Shown here: positions 19,160 to 30,268 of the stretch, piece by piece | Numbering within the stretch: the stretch's first letter is position 1 | How the letters are laid out: each line of letters starts with the position of its first letter | Assembly: GCA_037176885.1 (NCBI GenBank) | Contig: JAWWNJ010000007.1 | Location: forward strand, 372,001 to 436,000 | From: Favolaschia claudopus | Lineage: Eukaryota > Basidiomycota > Agaricomycetes > Agaricales > Mycenaceae | Length of the DNA stretch: 64,000 nt | Direction of reading: 5' to 3' | Program-made: the position numbers and the translations under genes | Notes under the pieces: generated by a model | Told to the model about the DNA's origin: nothing | The model's input: only the letters and a program-made list of their open reading frames with translations | The model's database searches: none

Positions 19160-21160
19160 TCCTTTCTTTCCACCACCATGACCCACCACTTCCCCCCCAA
19201 ATTTTCCGCGTCCTCCCATACTTCGTAAATTCTCATTCTTCTGCTCTCCTCCCCCTTCCTGACACCTCTGCAGCTTCACAATGCACTTCCCCAGCTGCAA
19301 ACATCGCTATCTACGCGTTGACTATACGTATCGACGCCCAGTGAGCGGGACTTCAAGTAGGTGTTCCCTTGTTTCAAAAATTCTTTCACCTCACGCCTTT
19401 TTTCACCAGGATTTGGCCGCCGGCAGGCTAACCCCGCCCCCGACGCGTAAAGCAACGAGCTTTCGACGTTTTCTGTATGGCTGCTGCTGCCGCCGCGCCG
19501 CGCAGCGGCGTGCATGGTCTTGAGTATATGGATCGCGTTCCCGCGAGCAACGTAAGTCTATTCTATTGCTCCTCCTGTGCTCATTTTGACGTGTTTTTCA
19601 GTACATTTGCGCAGAGCATTTTGCCGCCGGCAGGCAGATACCCGCCCCGACACATAAAGCAGCGAGTATCCCGGCAGCTTTATAGATTTTAGTTGTTGTT
19701 GTTGCCGCCGCGCCGCGCATGGCTTTGAGTATATGGATCGACGTCCCGCGAGCGGGCGAGCGGGACTTTCCAGTAAGTCTCCCTTCGTCCCTTCAGTTTA
19801 TGCTCATTCTGACGACTTTTTCAGAACTTTTGAGCCGCCGGCAGGCTAACTATGCCCCCAATTTGTCAAGCATCGGTCTCAACATTGTTCTGTTGTTGCG
19901 GTTGTCGTCGTCGACGCGCCGCGCAGCGGCGCTATAACCTTGACACGACGTATCGTCGTCCGGCGAGCGACTCTTCAGGTAAGCTTCGTCTTCCTTCCTC
20001 TCACGTTTCCTTTGTCTTACGATTCAGAATTATTTCAGGATTTTGAAATTTACGGCAATTCTTCTTGACGTCGGTTAGTCTGAGTGAGGTAAGCCCTTCA
20101 GTCTTTTCTTCAAAGTCTTTCCCATCTGTTACCCATGTCGCCGATGACTATACGTATCGACGTCCCGCGGCCGGGGAGTTCTTGACCTAAACCACATTTC
20201 GTCGTCTGGCGAACATCTCCAGCTCTCCGCATGTAAGGTCCCATCCTCATGTTCTCTATTCTTCCCCTCATTTCTTGCCCGCAGAATTCAATTTCTCCGC
20301 TGCGCGGCCATCACCAACCCAATCTAACATCAAAATTCGATTTTTGCGCGTCCGCCGAGCGACGCTTCCACACCTTCCCCTCCATTGCGTTGATACCTTC
20401 ATCTTTATTGGTCTCTCACTGACGCAAGCCTTCCAGATTTTCTTCTTCCCGCTGCGCGGGGCACTTCATCGACATCAATACCAAGCCCAGAAATCAAAGT
20501 TTCAGATTTCGCGTTCCCGCGAGCGAGGCGTTGAGCTCCTTGATCTCCAGGTGCGTGCTAGAGTCGCTTTTAAGCTGATTTGAGGTGCCAGACTTTTTCC
20601 TTCCGCTGCGCGGCGCCCACCTTCCAAGGTCAAAACCATCAACCTCGTCAAATTTGTCAAGTCCGCGAAGTTGAAGAAGATTTTCTTCGCTGCGCGGCTG
20701 AGTTGGTGAGAACTATCCTGCCTATTCTATGGTTTTCAAAGTCTCAGTCCGTGCGTTTAGAGCTTATTTTCTTCCGCTGCGCGGCGCCGTCATCTATGCG
20801 AGAGACTTGTCATTTGCAAGTCTGTCAATTCTTCTGTGGTGCCAAGTTGGTGTGTTCCTCTTATTCACGTTCCTGATTGCGGACGCTGAATGCTCAAAAG
20901 CGTTGTTACTTGCAATGCAAGACGTTGACACTGATTTCAAATTTGAGAAGGGTAAGTTCTGGCTTCAATGGTTCGCTACGTACAAAATTCAGGGTCTTTA
21001 CCTCCAGTAGTCAGTATCTCAGATCTGTAAATCTGGATCTCCGCTGTAGGTTAGCGTACGTATCAGGACCCTCGAGACGCGCGTTTTCCGGCCGTTTCAA
21101 GGGTCCAAAAAATCAAAAAATTTCCCCGCCGGGGCGGGTTGAGTAAGAAGAAAATAAAAT
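19160..21160 (+). ncRNA. R2 spliced transcript between units B and C (copy 1)
   Basis: Five clear introns: 19225-19273, 19357-19409, 19552-19601, 19773-19824 and 19979-20038 (49-60 nt), all GT...AG. Modules start at 19415, 19622 and 19833. A first exon with ATG at 19178 (MTHHFPPKF) joins over intron 1 to TMHFPSCKHRYLRVDY, but the frame hits a stop soon after the third exon begins, and the ATG is absent in unit C. Second half: hairpin H2 at 20348-20365, five boxes, 3' stem-loop 21066-21106 and AATAAA at 21153. H1 is degenerate here (about 20198). Non-coding status is inferred. Confidence 0.5.
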
Positions 21161-22632
21161 GACACGTTTTTTGTTTTTGAACACCGGCGCCGAAAAGCTA
21201 TAAGTTGGGGGCTGGCAAGTCGCTTGCGACCTTGGTCGCGCGGCGAGCTTAGTCGTGCGGTGAGCGTGTCGGTGGCTGGAAATTGCCTTTTTGGGGTGTC
21301 CAAGCGAATTTTATTCCAGAAGCAACTCGTGTAGTCGTCTAAATAAACCACATGCCTCCCAAATCCACTGGTATTCCTGAACTTTCCCCTGTACAAGCAA
21401 AATCGTCAGCGTAACTCATAACAATACAGCCACAGGAAATTCAAATAAAACAACTCACAATCCACCACCCTTAACAATCGTCAACCCCGGCGGCGCCAAC
21501 AAATGCGTCAACACCCCATAAGACGACTCCCCCAATAACAAAACATCGCTCCGACTCAACACACGCAAATCATCCAGCGCCTGTGTCTGCGGCGAATCCA
21601 ACAATGTATACTCCCCCGCTTCCAAATTGAGTAAAGCGATGACCGCACGGTCGGCTTCCTCCATCGCGATGGTGATTTCAAGTGGGTTGGAGGAGAGGCT
21701 CGGAGATCGGCGAGGATGCGCGCGATGTCGGGGAAGTTCATGGACCCGTAGAAGTCGTGTGTGGAGATGTCGGTGCCTCGCAAAGGCGCGGTGTCGCCCC
21801 ATCTGATGTGGATGCCGACGGACATTGGGCGAGAGGGGTTAGATGAGTAGGGCAGAGAAGGAGGGGCGAAAGGTGATGATGAGCGTGGTGGGATGAGGCG
21901 CGAGCGAACCCACGGCATGATACATCCGTTGAGGTCTTGCGTGAGCTGACTCACACCAGATTGAATGAATTTATGGTTAGGAAGAGAAGAACAACCCACC
22001 TCACCTCATCGACCTCTGTATCCAAAATACCCGTACAATCCGCCATTCGGGTTTTGACGTCGTCTAGCCTTGCGATCGCCGAGTCTTCCCCGGCACACCA
22101 GCCTCTAACGACAGCGTCGCGGTCTTCATGAGGGATGAAGTCTTGCACGCGGCATGCTTTGGTGACGTTGAGCGTTTGTGATTCGGCGTTGGCATTGTAA
22201 ATCTCGGATTGCGAGTATCGGTGGTCCCAGACCTCGTTCCAGCCGAAATGAAGTGACGAATCGAGGACTTGTGATAGCACAATGCTTTGCTTGAAGTGTT
22301 GCAGTACCGACTGTGTAAGGATAAAATAGTCACTTTCAAATTCAAGGGAACCGAAGCGATGTACGCACCCCCATTCCCTCTCCACCGAGCGGTCCCACTC
22401 GCAGATACATTCGGGGTGTTTGTTCTTCTGGCTCTACGACCGTCAGCGCCGGCGTACACAGCTGAAGCTGTATCTCCGCGAGCTTTGACTGCACATGCTC
22501 AGTCCGCACGGCAAACGAGAGAAAACCGACGACCACTAGTGTCGCGAAGACGCATAGATAGGCGTAATGCCTCTTGTGTCTCCGCAGCGACGATGTCTTG
22601 CCTGCTGCGGTGGGGAGGGCGTCGTACAACAT
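21097..22632 (-). CDS. GT_C, glycosyltransferase with altered C terminus (copy 1)
   Basis: Exon 1 is 22369-22632, exon 2 22005-22310, exon 3 21459-21945 and exon 4 from 21388 downwards. The N terminus lacks one residue relative to A (a 3-nt difference) and the linker before the HIRWGD motif differs in frame, as expected for a selected protein. Exon 4 lacks 13 nt after YLDDY, so the usual AEDIELL end is lost and the frame runs on about 65 codons, to 21097, into the 3' end of R2. In this copy one A is missing near 21695 (exon 3 is 487 nt, where 488 would be in frame); copy 2 restores it. Confidence 0.7.
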
Positions 22633-23009
22633 GTCGCTGGGAATGCGGCTCAAAAGTCATGAGAGTATATATTGAAGCCGGAGGGATGTATTTAGCACTG
22701 GCAGGGATCGTGTGGCGGAGATAGTCCGGATGGACTGCGTCGAGGATCTGGCCAAAGACAAAGACATGATAGATTGACCTTGACGCCGAAGACATAGGGA
22801 GATTGTTCACGGGGCCGCCGCAGAAAGCAGATTTTGTTGTTTCTCATTCGTCCGCCTTGGGACAAAACTTTCAAGAAGACCGTGACCATGGACCGGTCTA
22901 GAGCTATATTGGGTCTTCGAGGCAGTAAAAGACCGGGGTCCGGTGTGCGCCCGTGTACAACTTCCGGATTTTGAAGGTCAAAGTAGAGGGAAAGCCGTAG
23001 AGACCGATT

Positions 23010-24351
23010 ATGTCCGAATCTGATGGAGGCGGAGGGTCCGAAACTCCGACACCCTCCTTCCGCTCAACTCTCATGTCGTGACTCGTCCGTCTGCAGCCCT
23101 CCAGAGACTCTAATGTCGTCCGTCTCTACGATACCACCCAATCATCGGTCTTTAAAATGCTCTTCTGAATGGCGGATTCCTCAAGTCAAGAAAAAGGAAA
23201 TTTCCGACGGGTCTTCTCACGGGTTGTTTGTTGATTCTCATGCTTCTGCCAGCGCACTTCCCGAGTCCACTTGTCCGCTCTCTCTTTCGTTTTCTCTGCT
23301 CACCCTTCTCAGCTTTCCTTCAAGCGCTTCCACCACCACCCCCCGACTCGACCTCCTCACTGCCTGCTCCATCTCATGCAACCGTCGCCGCCGCCGACGA
23401 ACCGTCACCACCTCGTTTGTCTCCCCACTCAATGCACGCATGCTCCATACGTAGACATCGCCAACGCTTACCTCGGCGCACACACCCCGCCCCGCCCCGC
23501 ATTTCCATACCGACTTCCACCCAAAATTGCACCCAGCGCCTAGACCCGTGTTGGACCCGCGCGCGCTTCCTCGAATCGTCGTAAGTTTCTCTTCTTGAGA
23601 CACAACAATTGAATTCCCCTCACCTTTCATCTCATAGCCCAGCTACCGCGCTCGTCGTCGGCGCTCAATGTTGCCACGTCATTCGGCGCTATGGGTCGAC
23701 GCGCACGGCGCCGCCCCTCGCTACCTGACGCCGACATAGCGACTCTAGACGACGAGAAACCCGAAGGTGTGTCGCCGCTACTTTCTCCATTTCCGTTTGC
23801 TAACTCACCCAAATGTCAAATGCCGCCCATGCCGACGCCGGCTCTTTCCACACCCTCTACCCCCGCTCTCCTGCCTTCCCGACATCCGCCTCAGGTGCGC
23901 ACACCGCGTCAAACTCCCCGCCAATCCCCAGTACTTCAAATCACACCGCCGCCGCCCTTCACTCCTGCGCCGCTCGCCCCCGATTCGGTCACGAACGAAC
24001 TCTTCAAGCTTCATTCCCCCCGCCGCCTCGTCCCAACTCCGCGCCCGTATTCCGCCGCTCAAACTCGCGTCGCGTCGCGTCTCAAGTCCCTCTCCCCCAC
24101 GCCCATTCAACCGCTGCTCTCCCGCCATTTCCCCGCTGCCATCCCCGCCTTATCGACCCTTTTGCCAACTACACCGTCACTCGCACGCCAATCCGCGTTA
24201 CATCACAATTGACGCCCGTCCTCCTCAACTCCGCCGCTCACCTCGCAAGACCTCCCCGTCGGCTCGTTACACGCAAGCGCCCGGGCGCCTAACCTCCGAA
24301 ATCCTCGAAATGCGCACGAAAAGAGCCGGCGTACCGTATGTAGTGTCTTAA
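23010..24351 (+). CDS. P_C, Pro/Ser-rich hypothetical protein (copy 1)
   Basis: The clearest P copy in its 3' half. From MGRRARRRPSLPDAD (23691) a frame reads IATLDDEKPEGVSPL, PFPFANSPKC and LQITPPPPFTPAPLAPDS, then SVTNELFKLH. The C terminus APGRLTSEILEM ends at a stop at 24351. An intron of about 55 nt with donor GTAAGTTTCTC (about 23581) and acceptor CTCATAG (about 23637) precedes it. Upstream exons include a PPPPP tract. Start sites 23010 or 23169; the second is frameshifted relative to A by two missing A bases. Arg/Pro/Ser-rich, probably disordered; no family recognised. Confidence 0.4.
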
Positions 24352-25278
24352 TAAATTCGTTTATCCCAAATACTGCGCGAATTAAGTCAGCGGTCCGATC
24401 GAGGGATTTGAGTCAGAATGAAGCTTTACTTACTGCATTTTGAAGTCAAATGCACGCGCTGCGCGCTGCGCGGGTTGAGTGAGCTCAAAAGAACAAGAGA
24501 GAAAGTACATAGTAACTCACAAGGATGAATTGAAATACGGATGGGCGAGTAAGGACACTGTAGAGTAAAAGTAGAGTAAAAGTCAATACAAACTCAATCA
24601 GAGACAAGCAAAACGAAGACTCACTGCAGCGCTTGAACACAAATATGTATCTTTCCTGAGAAAGTCGGCGGCAAACTGACAGTTCACAGGGAATAATCAA
24701 GACCAAGTCAGTAAGAGCTTAGAAAATATCGAGGTGAATCGATTGCGTACCGGTTGTGACTGTATTGCGCTAAACAGCCGGAACGCGCATGTCGGCGGTC
24801 GAGTCTCGAAGAAGAATGGTACTGTCGAGATTTTGAAAGAGTGGTCAGTGATTCAGACAAATTTGAATCGAGATACATACATAGATGAACGGACTCGACT
24901 GACTTTAAGAAATTCGACCCGACGCACAGCTCAAGCAACTCGAGGGAAGGATCGGTTATACCGATAAAGTGAACCCGAAACAAGGGAAGTTGAAGCAAGT
25001 TAAGCTCACCTTCAATCGAGCTCGAGATTGATACTTGAACGAGATGACGAACGAAATGAGATGGTGACAATATTCGGGTTTGAAGTTGAAGCTGCCCCGC
25101 TTGAGAGTAACATGTCGACAAGACTAGAACTAAACTTCAAATCAGTAATCGAAAAGAATGTAAAGACGTTACGGGCAACTCACCTCAATCTGACTTGGAA
25201 CAAGATTGAAGGTTAGGGTAAGTTCAACGTCGAGTCAAGGATTGGTTATGTACCTGTTGTGAGAACTCAATTGGAAAT

Positions 25279-25292
25279 CGCGCGCGCGCGCG
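25279..25292. repeat. (CG)7 tract in E_C
   Basis: Seven CG steps inside the 20-base palindrome AATCGCGCGCGCGCGCGATT (25276-25295); copy 2 equivalent 54548-54561. The flanking sequence AACTCAATTGGAAAT and TTCAAATTAACCCGCCATAG is shared with unit A. Confidence 0.9.
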
Positions 25293-25777
25293 ATTCAAAT
25301 TAACCCGCCATAGTCACGGCCTTCAGAAGAATCAAGATTGAAGCCAGTGGGTCAGAGTTTCGACTATAAGAACGGAATCAACTTACAATACGAGCATAGT
25401 CTCGGCATTATAATGAAAGAGATTGGGCGCACTTGGGACTTGAATTCAAACGGGCATAGTTTCGGCCTGCATAATGGAAATAATGAAGTCAGCGTAACTT
25501 CGGGCGGGAAGGGAAATGTGAGAATCATTGGGCACCGACATAGCTTCGGTATACATTGGTATGATAATGGTTGAAGGGAAAGGGCTAGGGATAAGTACCG
25601 AGTTAGCGAGGTAATGAGTCTGGGAACAGCGTTGCGCACCTCGGATCGCAAACTACGCCTCAACCTCAACCTCGATGCGCCTTTGCATTTACCCGTATAA
25701 TCCTTCAAATGAAACGTTGATCAAGTGAATCCTGAATGAATACAGTCAGTAAATTGAGAATGCAAGGTCAAACTCAC

Positions 25778-25803
25778 CGACGCGCCGAATATAACGATGA
25801 TAC
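25778..25803 (-). other. 26-nt microexon of E_C
   Basis: Flanked by a 46-nt intron (25732-25777, TACTGAC branch, TTCAG acceptor) and a 52-nt intron (25804-25855). Units A and D carry the same exon at 35 nt: the extra 9 nt is a repeat of TTCGGCTCAA type, so the size change is a multiple of three. Confidence 0.5.
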
Positions 25804-26916
25804 CTTCGATATCGAGGTCAGATAAGAAATGCAGGTGGACTTGAACTTTACTTACCAGTCTATAGGTTCGAATTCAAAGGGTATTCAACGAATGAAGACC
25901 TGGTTTCAAAAAGTCAGTTCAGGCTCGAGCGAAATTCAGAAGCGTGACTCAAAAGCAAAGTCAGTTCAACGATGAAAGACTAAGTAGAGAACATACCAGT
26001 ATAAAGCCGAAGGGGAAATAGCATTTGGGCTTCGATCAAAAAAGTATAAGGAAGAAAGGAGAGGGTTACAAAGGACTCACAAGTATCAGTGAAACGGCGT
26101 CGAGCAAGATTCAAGTCAATATAGACAAGTCTAATTGAAATCGAAGTCAGCTTCGAATTGAACGGGGAATAGAATAAATAGAACATGCAAAGGAAGTTTA
26201 ATAGAGTTCCTTGAAGCAATGAAGTCGATAGGTTGAGTTGACAAAAAGGTCAGGTTAGAGTTAACTCACCAGTCATCGTCGAGCAAGTTGAAGGCAAATA
26301 GCTTGAAGTGAATAGGATAGCGAAGTCTAAGGACTTCGAAGAGTTGAAGGCAGGAAGAGAATGAACCCTAGAGTAGGGTTGAACGCAGTCGCAGGGCGAT
26401 AGGTCAAGTCAACGACGCACCTGGTATATATACCCGTCCCCGCAATTGCCGAAGGGCACCCAACTCGACGAATTTGCGCGCAAATCACCCCATTTCACGG
26501 CGCCGTGGCCGCGCGTCCACATCGTACGACTTTGCAGCATACGTGGCATAGACTCCGCAGCACTTGCCAAGCGGAAGACGGGGAGGTGGGTTGGTAATGG
26601 GACGGGGATTGAACTGAATGAAAATATTCGTAAGTGCGTTGAAACCGCATAGAAGCAGTTGCGCACCTGGCTGATCGTTTCAAGCATACATCCCATCAAT
26701 CCGTATCACCGCCGAGGTCCGTGGAGGGGGATTTGCATGGCGGAGAGCGGAGTTTTTAGGGAGGTGCAGAAATGGAGGTTTGAGATGTTCTGAGGCTCCT
26801 ACGGCGCTCTAGGGTTCAGAAGACTTGTGCACAGGAGATTAAAAATTTTGAGAGTCGTTAAAATCTCGATATGTCAGCTGGGTGCATGAATATAAGCGAG
26901 ATAGGCGCAAACACAC

Positions 26917-27480
26917 CGCAAACGCATAAGTCCACCGTTCCCGCTCCAATCTCCCCCAAAACTTCGCCGCTGTTGCGCAGTAACTAGGAGACTTGATTTC
27001 GGTTAGTCTGACGTGATAGAAGCACGTACCTCGCACCCATATTGTGGACTTTTTGCAAATGCGCATATTCGTAGTTCCCGTCGTTCCCGCGTTGCCAGAG
27101 GCCAAATGGGGCCGGATATCGCTTGCTTGAGGTGTCATAAGTAACTTGGCGCAGTTTTGAGTCGAGAGAGCCAGTGGATGTAGCGCCAGAGAAAACGAAC
27201 ATGGAAGTCGAGAGAAGAGAGGGTGACATTTCCCCGTTTAGGATGCTGGACGAGTGAAATTCCCTTCCGCAGATATCGGCTTGCGAGTCGCCGAGTCCCG
27301 AGAGAAAACCAACACAGATTCCCACGCTCCATCAACCGCAGCAGTTTACGTTTCCTCTTGTTCCTTGCCAGCACAACGCCGACAAGTCGGGCTCGGATGG
27401 CCGCCGACAACGCCACGATTCTGGATATTCCGCCAAAACCAAAACAACGGGTCGCTCCACTATAATTTCGGTGACTTGGC
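26917..27480 (-). CDS. Gene 3 of unit C, 5' exons, uncharacterised
   Basis: The exon from about 27330 to 27030 reads GDSQADICGREFHSSS and then YDTSSKRYPAPFGLWQRGND to VHNMGA. It joins over a 46-nt intron (26984-27029, ACTAAC branch) to YCATAAKFWGRLERERW (26917-26983). FW and LER match FWSD and LER of the A and B copies. An alternative frame (RARLVGVVLARNK) is open over the same stretch, and in copy 2 runs 184 codons, so the true frame is undecided. No ATG settled. Confidence 0.35.
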
Positions 27481-28060
27481 GGCTTCCACCCACGCAAGAA
27501 GTTGATCGCCTGCGAAATTGGAATCTAGTCAACAAGTCCTAAGCGGTGTCGCGTGGACTCTTGATTTTCTCTCTACTTATTGGCTGGGAACGCGTCTTTT
27601 CTGCCTCGAAATCTGGTTCTAAATCTGTCGGGCTACACCTGTAGGGCGGACTCCGTCTTGGCGGCGCACCAAACGCGCCAACTTCAAATCTTCTCTCTCA
27701 AGTTCGGCACGCGAATCACATCAACGCGTATGAATTCAGATTCCCGTCACAACCACAACGTTATTCACCCCGCGCCTCTCCGTTCCTCATCGGCCCTATT
27801 TCTTTTTTCCTCCAGCTTGACTTCTCAGACTGACCCATTTCTCCAAGTCTTGAGCTGTTCTGTTCTTTCAGGGTTGAGCATGCTAAGAAACTGACGAAAT
27901 TGAGTTCAGGGCGGCGCCCGAAACGTACAGCTCTGCTCGGACTTATCAGCATCGAAGGTTGATTCATTCAAAACAAATTTCACTGATTTGTTGCGACGGA
28001 GCAACTCAGCCGACGAGGTTTGACAAGATTTACAACTAACACGACCAAACCCACCGTTCT
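27481..28060. promoter_or_regulatory. Intergenic region between E_C and R3
   Basis: Equivalent of 18511-19159. It shares with unit B the TTGATTCATTC, AAACAAAT and TTGTTGCGACGGAG blocks (about 27960-28002) and a T/C-rich leader. Short plus-strand frames here are not kept in B. Confidence 0.35.
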
Positions 28061-30130
28061 TCCTTTCCACCACCACCTTCCCCCACTTTGACTCTCGAAA
28101 ATTCTTTTTGTGAGTTTTTCTCCTTCCCTTCCACCTCCCATTCTCAATTGACCTCCTCAGCAACCCAAGCAACCTGTCTCATGCCCAAACCCCCACCAAT
28201 GAAGCGTTAACACTACGTATCATTGTCCCGCGAGCGGGACTTCAAGTAAGTTTCCACCTCCTTCACTTTTTCACCCATTTTGACGCCTTTTTCCTCCAGG
28301 ACTTTGCCGCCGGCAGGCTAATACCGCCCCGACGCGTCAAATAGCGTGTCCCGCAAATGTTGCTCGACGATTGGGTTGCTGGCGCCGTGGCCGCCGTCGC
28401 CGCCCCGCCGCGCAGCGGCGCTATCGCGTTGACACGACAATAACAACTTCCCGCGAGCGGAATTGCGTCAAGTAAGTTATCCTTTGCTTCGTTTTTTCAT
28501 CATTTTGACGTGTCCTTTTTCAAGGGTTTTGGCTGCCGGCAGGCTAGCCCCGCCCCCCGACGCGTATCGCAGCGAGTCCCACCGGTGCCTCCCAGCGCCT
28601 TCATTGTTGCCGCCGTCACCCGCCGCGCCGCGAAGCGGCGCCCATAGCGTTGAGTGTATAAATTTTCTTCCCGCGAGCAGGGCTTGAAGTACGCAATTTT
28701 TCCTTCACTTTTTGGGTTCATTTGACGCGTTTTTTAATAGAATTTTAGGCCGCCGGCAGGCTAACAGCGCCCCCGACGCATACAGCAGCGGATTTCCCGA
28801 CTGGTTTGCAAGATCTTCATTGCCGTTGTCGCCGCGGCGCGAAGCGGCGCTATCCCTTTGACTAGACGTATCGCCGTCCGGCGAGCGGCTTTTCTGGTGA
28901 GCTTTGCTTCTCTCCTTTCCATTTTGTTAATCTTACGATTTGTTTCTCTCAAGATTTTGTATTTACGGCAAGATGTCGGTTAATCTGTGAGGTAAGCAAG
29001 CTTTCGTTTCTTTGGTTTCAAGTTCTTTCAATGCGTTACCCAAGCCATCCGCACGTCGATCACTATACGTATCGACGTCCCGCGAGTAGAATGTTCTTTC
29101 AATGACGTATGTGGCCTCAACACTTGCCTGTGTTCTCAACCTCGACGCCGCCTTCAATTCAAGACTCGAGATTTCGACGTCCGCCGAGCGACGTCCTCGC
29201 CCCTCATCGTAAGCTTGCCTCCTCATTCCTCGTGTATTCTTAACTCATTTCATACCCCATATTTCAAAAAAAGCTTCCGCTGCGCGGCGCTTGTCATCGA
29301 CACGGCCTCCCAAATTCAAAATTCAATTTTTGAGCGTCCACCAAGCGACGCTGTTGAATAGTCGTCAGGTGCGCTGCTACTCTCACTGTGCTCATCTTCT
29401 CACTAATCCGGAAATTTTTCTTCCCGCTGCGCGGGGCCCTTCATCAACGCCAAGACCGCCGTATTCAAAATTCGAGATTCCGCCTTCCCGCGAGCGGCCA
29501 TTTGGGATAACCAGGTGCGTACTTCTCCATTTTCTATTGCATTCCCTCTCTAATTCGAGTGCTTCAAGATATTTTCCTTCGCTGCGCGGCCTCAACCCCA
29601 ACCCAACCCCTTCAAGGAGTCAACAAGTCCGCGCAGTCAAAGAAAATTTTCTTCGCTGCGCGGCTCACCTTGTACGTCAACTAGCACCTTGTCTCCTTCC
29701 GTTCCTGACCAATTCTACAAGTCTACTCGGTTTTTTCTTCCGCTGCGCGGCGCCGTCACCAACATGTCGATCTCTTTCCACACTGATCGGCTCGACTTCT
29801 TGCAGTCATTCTGCCTCCAATTTGGTGAGTTTCCCGTCCTTTTGTTCCCTCCCTTTGCGGGCTCTGATTGCGTGAAGGAACAGGGACTTCAAATTCCACG
29901 GGTTCCACGCGGAGTTCAAATTTACACGGGTGAGTATGCACTTCAAATTTCCACTACGTACAGAATTCAGGGACTTTGCCCCGGTAGCTAGTAGATGTAG
30001 ATCTGTAAATCTGGATCTCCGCCGTAGCGTAGCGTACGTACCAGGACCCTTGAAACAAGCCGGGAAACGGGCTTCTCAAGGGTCTGAAAATCAAAAATTT
30101 TCTCCCGGTTGTATGTAAGTAGAAAATAAA
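28060..30130 (+). ncRNA. R3 spliced transcript between units C and A (complete, copy 1 to 2)
   Basis: Introns 28246-28299, 28472-28524, 28689-28740 and 28897-28953 (52-57 nt). Modules at 28305, 28531 and 28748. Palindrome with GAA loop at 28625-28641. After the modules comes TTTACGGCAAGATGTCGGTTAA, a block kept in all R loci. Second half: H1 at 29176-29195, H2 at 29333-29352, boxes at 29277, 29423, 29580, 29654 and 29740, 3' stem-loop 30045-30084, AATAAA 30125-30130. The exon 28300-28471 is open in the frame that reads AAGRL to AAQRRY, and this frame continues over intron 2 into LAAGRLAPPP, then breaks. Confidence 0.55.
29176..29195 (+). other. H1 hairpin of R3
   Basis: GACGTC, loop CGCCGAGC, GACGTC. 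Paired changes relative to H2 at 29333-29352 (AGCGTC, loop CACCAAGC, GACGCT) keep all six pairs. Confidence 0.6.
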
Positions 30131-30268
30131 TCCTTTTGAGACCCGCTCCGAAAAAGTATAAGTTGGAGGCTGGCAAGTCGCTTGCGACCTTGGTCGCGCG
30201 GCGAGCTTAGTCGTGCGGTGAGCGTGGAGGTGGCTGGAAATTGCCTTTTTGGGAGATCAAAGCGAATT

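Larger units (their letters stand above)
24360..27480 (-). other. E_C, spliced minus-strand transcript with microexons (copy 1)
   Basis: The best resolved E. Introns with GT...AG ends on the minus strand: 26984-27029, 26824-26916, 26614-26666, 26368-26420, 26210-26269, 26030-26080, 25900-25996, 25804-25855, 25732-25777, 25585-25639 and 25467-25535. Most have CTGAC or CTAAC before the acceptor; the last has a less usual GTGCCC donor. Exons between them are 67, 157, 193, 98, 129, 33, 44, 26, 92, 49 and 34 nt. From 26367 down, three joins keep one frame open, but the 44-nt exon has a stop in every frame. A long-RNA or pseudogene reading is favoured. An additional CGCTGCGCGG, as in R, lies near 24466. 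Confidence 0.55.
1..29305. repeat. 29.3-kb higher-order tandem repeat, copy 1 (units A-B-C)
   Basis: The sequence starting at base 1 recurs at 29306 and again at 58582, in the same orientation and with the same internal order. Three diverged units are visible inside, anchored on the GT stop codons at 967 (A), 10482 (B) and about 21311 (C). The spacings are about 9.5, 10.8 and 9.0 kb. Unit B is longest because of a roughly 0.5-kb insertion in GT_B and a longer E region. The window opens inside the 3' half of an R transcript, so the start of the true repeat is arbitrary here. Confidence 0.97.
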
